Positions 21,979 to 23,966 of a DNA stretch of 23,966 nt are shown piece after piece. Source of the DNA: DASTSN01 sp035549175 (GTDB taxonomy: Bacteria; Bacteroidota; Bacteroidia; Chitinophagales; Chitinophagaceae); assembly GCA_035549175.1 (NCBI GenBank), contig DASZRL010000039.1, forward strand, positions 1 through 23,966, given 5' to 3'. Position numbers and translations under genes: made by a program. Position 1 is the stretch's first letter; the number at the start of each line of letters is the position of its first letter. The notes under the pieces were generated by a model. The model made no database searches. It was not told where the DNA came from and saw nothing but the letters and a program-made list of their open reading frames with translations.

Positions 21979-23966
21979 ATGCGCCCTATCCTGCTTTTAT
22001 TTTCGGTGCTGGTACTGGCAGACTGCCTGTCTGCCCAGGAAATACCCTCCGGCCAGTCCGGACGTTTCACCGTTAACGGGTACGTCCGCGACAGCCTGAC
22101 GGGAGAGTCCGTGATCGGCGCCACGATAACCGTCAACGGACAGACCCGGGGCGTGACCAGCAACCAGTATGGATTTTACTCCCTGACCCTGGAGGCGGGA
22201 ACCTACCTGCTGGGCATTTCCCATGTTTCCTACCAATCCCGGAGCCTTTCCATCAACCTCGTCCGTAACCAGGAATTCAATGTCGACCTGGTGCCCAAAT
22301 CCGCCTCGATCGGGGAAGTGATCGTTTATACCAGGCGCCGGGATGCCAACGTGAAGGCGGCCCAGATGGGGAAAATCGACCTGTCCATCAGCCAGATAAA
22401 GGACATACCGGCCTTCCTGGGTGAAGTCGACGTACTCAAGGCGATCCAGCTGCTGCCCGGCGTGCGCAATGCCGGGGAGGGGAATGCCGGTTTTTACGTG
22501 CGGGGCGGGGGGCCGGACCAGAACCTGATCATGCTGGATGATGCCGTGGTGTATAATACGGGACACCTGTTCGGCTTTTTTTCCATTTTTAACTCGGACG
22601 CCATCAAGAATACGACCCTGATAAAAGGGGGCATGCCCGCGCAGTACGGCGGTCGGCTGTCCAGTGTCCTGGATATCTCCATGAAGGAAGGCAACCTGAA
22701 CCGCACCCAGGTGGACGGGGGGATCGGCCTGATTGCCTCCCGCTTTTCGATCCAGGGTCCTCTAAAAAAACAGAAAGCATCCTATATCGTTTCGGCGCGC
22801 AGGACCTATGTGGATCTGCTGGTCAAACCCTTCATCAGCCGGTCCAGTGCCTTCTACGGCTCCGGGTATTACTTCTACGACCTGAACGCCAAGGTCAATT
22901 ACCGGTTTTCCGAGAAGGACCGTCTTTACCTCAGCGGCTATTTCGGCCGCGACGTCTTTGCTTTTAATAATGCGAGGCGCTCCTTCCGTTCGGACATACC
23001 CTGGGGCAATTCCACAGCCACCCTGCGCTGGAATCATGTGTTCAACCGCCGCCTGTTCGCCAACACGACCCTCGTGTTCAATGATTATAAGTTCCGCTTC
23101 TCCGCGGCGCAGAATGATTTCAATGTCAACCTTTCCTCCGGTATCCGGGACGGGAACCTGAAAATGGACTTTGATTATTACCCCCTGCCGCAGCACAAGG
23201 TCAAATTCGGCGGGCTGGCCACCTACCATAAGTTCATTCCCAATGTGGTCTCCGGCAAACAGGACAGTACGGTCTTCCAGCCCAATAACGAATCCATCAA
23301 GTATGCCCTGGAGACGGCCCTCTACCTGCAGGACGACTGGGATCTCAGTGACCGGGTAAAGATCAGCTACGGCCTGCGCTGGAGCACCTTCACCCAGATC
23401 GGCCCCTATACCCGGTATATCCGGGACGCGGACGGCAACAAGTTGGACAGCGTCCGGTACGGTTCCTTCCAACCGGTCAGGACCTACGGAGGCGCCGAAC
23501 CCCGCCTCACGGTCCGCTATGCCCTCAATGACGTCACCTCCCTGAAGGCAGCCGTGGCCCGGAACTACCAGTACATCCACCTGGTCAGCAATTCCGGCAA
23601 TACCCTGCCTACGGACCTGTGGGTACCCAGTACCTACCTGGTGCATCCGCAACTAAGCTGGCAGTATTCAGCCGGCCTGTTCCGTAATTTCCAGGATAAC
23701 AAATATGAGACGTCCCTGGAGATTTACTACAAAAGCATGAAAAACCAGGTCGACTACCAGGAAGGGTACACGCCGTCCCTGCGAGACCCCGAACTGGATT
23801 TTGTATTCGGGAAAGCCTGGAGCTACGGCTCGGAGCTGTTTGTCCGCAAGACACGGGGCAGGCTGAACGGCTGGATCGGGTATACCCTTTCCTGGACCTG
23901 GCGGCAGTTCCCGGACCTGAACCAGGGACAGAAGTTCCCTGCCAAATATGACCGCCGCCATGACCT
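21979..23966 (+). CDS. TonB-dependent receptor, 3' end outside the window
   Basis: 662 codons are present and the frame is open at the right edge. A signal peptide (MRPILLLFSVLVLADCLSAQ) is followed by a carboxypeptidase-regulatory-like beta domain (about 29-112: FTVNGYVRDSLTGESVIGATITVNG, TSNQYGFYSLTLEAGTYLL). The plug domain comes next (about 135-235: DVLKAIQLLPGVRNAGEGN, GFYVRGGGPDQNLIMLDDAVVYN, IKGGMPAQYGGRLSSVLDI), then the beginning of the 22-strand outer-membrane barrel with its alternating aromatic strands. It imports a ligand across the outer membrane using TonB energy. The plug is of the FecA-like Bacteroidota type rather than SusC, and no SusD-like partner is seen. The DUF3347 neighbour might hint at a metal or metallophore ligand, but this is inference. 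Confidence 0.92.
   Translation, partial: MRPILLLFSVLVLADCLSAQEIPSGQSGRFTVNGYVRDSLTGESVIGATITVNGQTRGVTSNQYGFYSLTLEAGTYLLGISHVSYQSRSLSINLVRNQEFNVDLVPKSASIGEVIVYTRRRDANVKAAQMGKIDLSISQIKDIPAFLGEVDVLKAIQLLPGVRNAGEGNAGFYVRGGGPDQNLIMLDDAVVYNTGHLFGFFSIFNSDAIKNTTLIKGGMPAQYGGRLSSVLDISMKEGNLNRTQVDGGIGLIASRFSIQGPLKKQKASYIVSARRTYVDLLVKPFISRSSAFYGSGYYFYDLNAKVNYRFSEKDRLYLSGYFGRDVFAFNNARRSFRSDIPWGNSTATLRWNHVFNRRLFANTTLVFNDYKFRFSAAQNDFNVNLSSGIRDGNLKMDFDYYPLPQHKVKFGGLATYHKFIPNVVSGKQDSTVFQPNNESIKYALETALYLQDDWDLSDRVKISYGLRWSTFTQIGPYTRYIRDADGNKLDSVRYGSFQPVRTYGGAEPRLTVRYALNDVTSLKAAVARNYQYIHLVSNSGNTLPTDLWVPSTYLVHPQLSWQYSAGLFRNFQDNKYETSLEIYYKSMKNQVDYQEGYTPSLRDPELDFVFGKAWSYGSELFVRKTRGRLNGWIGYTLSWTWRQFPDLNQGQKFPAKYDRRHD

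Noticed and set aside
1..23966. CRISPR arrays, rRNA, insertion sequences
   Set aside because: No regularly spaced repeats, rRNA-like sequence or transposase motifs were seen on either strand.

Overview
The window comes from a Bacteroidota chromosome, most likely Chitinophagaceae-like. The evidence is a SusC/FecA-style TonB-dependent receptor with a carboxypeptidase-like N-terminal domain, a DUF3347 protein, lipoproteins and secreted proteins of Bacteroidota type, recurring TAnnTTTG promoter elements close to start codons, and an almost complete absence of Shine-Dalgarno sequences. Most of the window is GC-rich; about 3400-5130 is visibly AT-richer.

Region 1 (1-3400): the right end of a prophage or phage-derived cassette, all on the plus strand and mostly joined by ATGA stop/start overlaps. 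It holds the C-terminal part of a polysaccharide-lyase-like protein, a small holin-like protein, several small membrane proteins, a protein with the layout of a single-chain spanin (lipobox at the N-terminus, transmembrane helix at the C-terminus) and a TIGR02594/CHAP-like endolysin. A strong terminator follows. This is a plausible complete lysis module.

Region 2 (3400-5150): an AT-rich accessory patch. It has 360 bases without genes, then a minus-strand pair: a helix-turn-helix protein and an AbiEii-like nucleotidyltransferase. The nucleotidyltransferase is broken by one amber codon before its catalytic motif. An elaborate inverted repeat sits at the pair's promoter, and a second, nested inverted repeat lies between it and hutH.

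Region 3 (5150-19170): histidine catabolism in two blocks, hutH-hutU and hutI-antiporter-hutG. Together these encode histidine -> urocanate -> imidazolonepropionate -> formiminoglutamate -> glutamate + formamide. Between the blocks lie unrelated single genes: a flavin reductase-like protein, two secreted or membrane hypothetical proteins, a VOC protein, an aldose-1-epimerase-like protein, an MpaB-family oxygenase, a Gfo/Idh/MocA oxidoreductase and a lipoprotein with its own promoter and terminator.

Region 4 (19159-23966): a minus-strand ABC-F ATPase that converges on hutG with overlapping 3' ends. Divergent from it is a DUF3347 protein followed 20 nt later by a TonB-dependent receptor that runs off the window. 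No rRNA, tRNA, CRISPR array or intact insertion sequence was seen.
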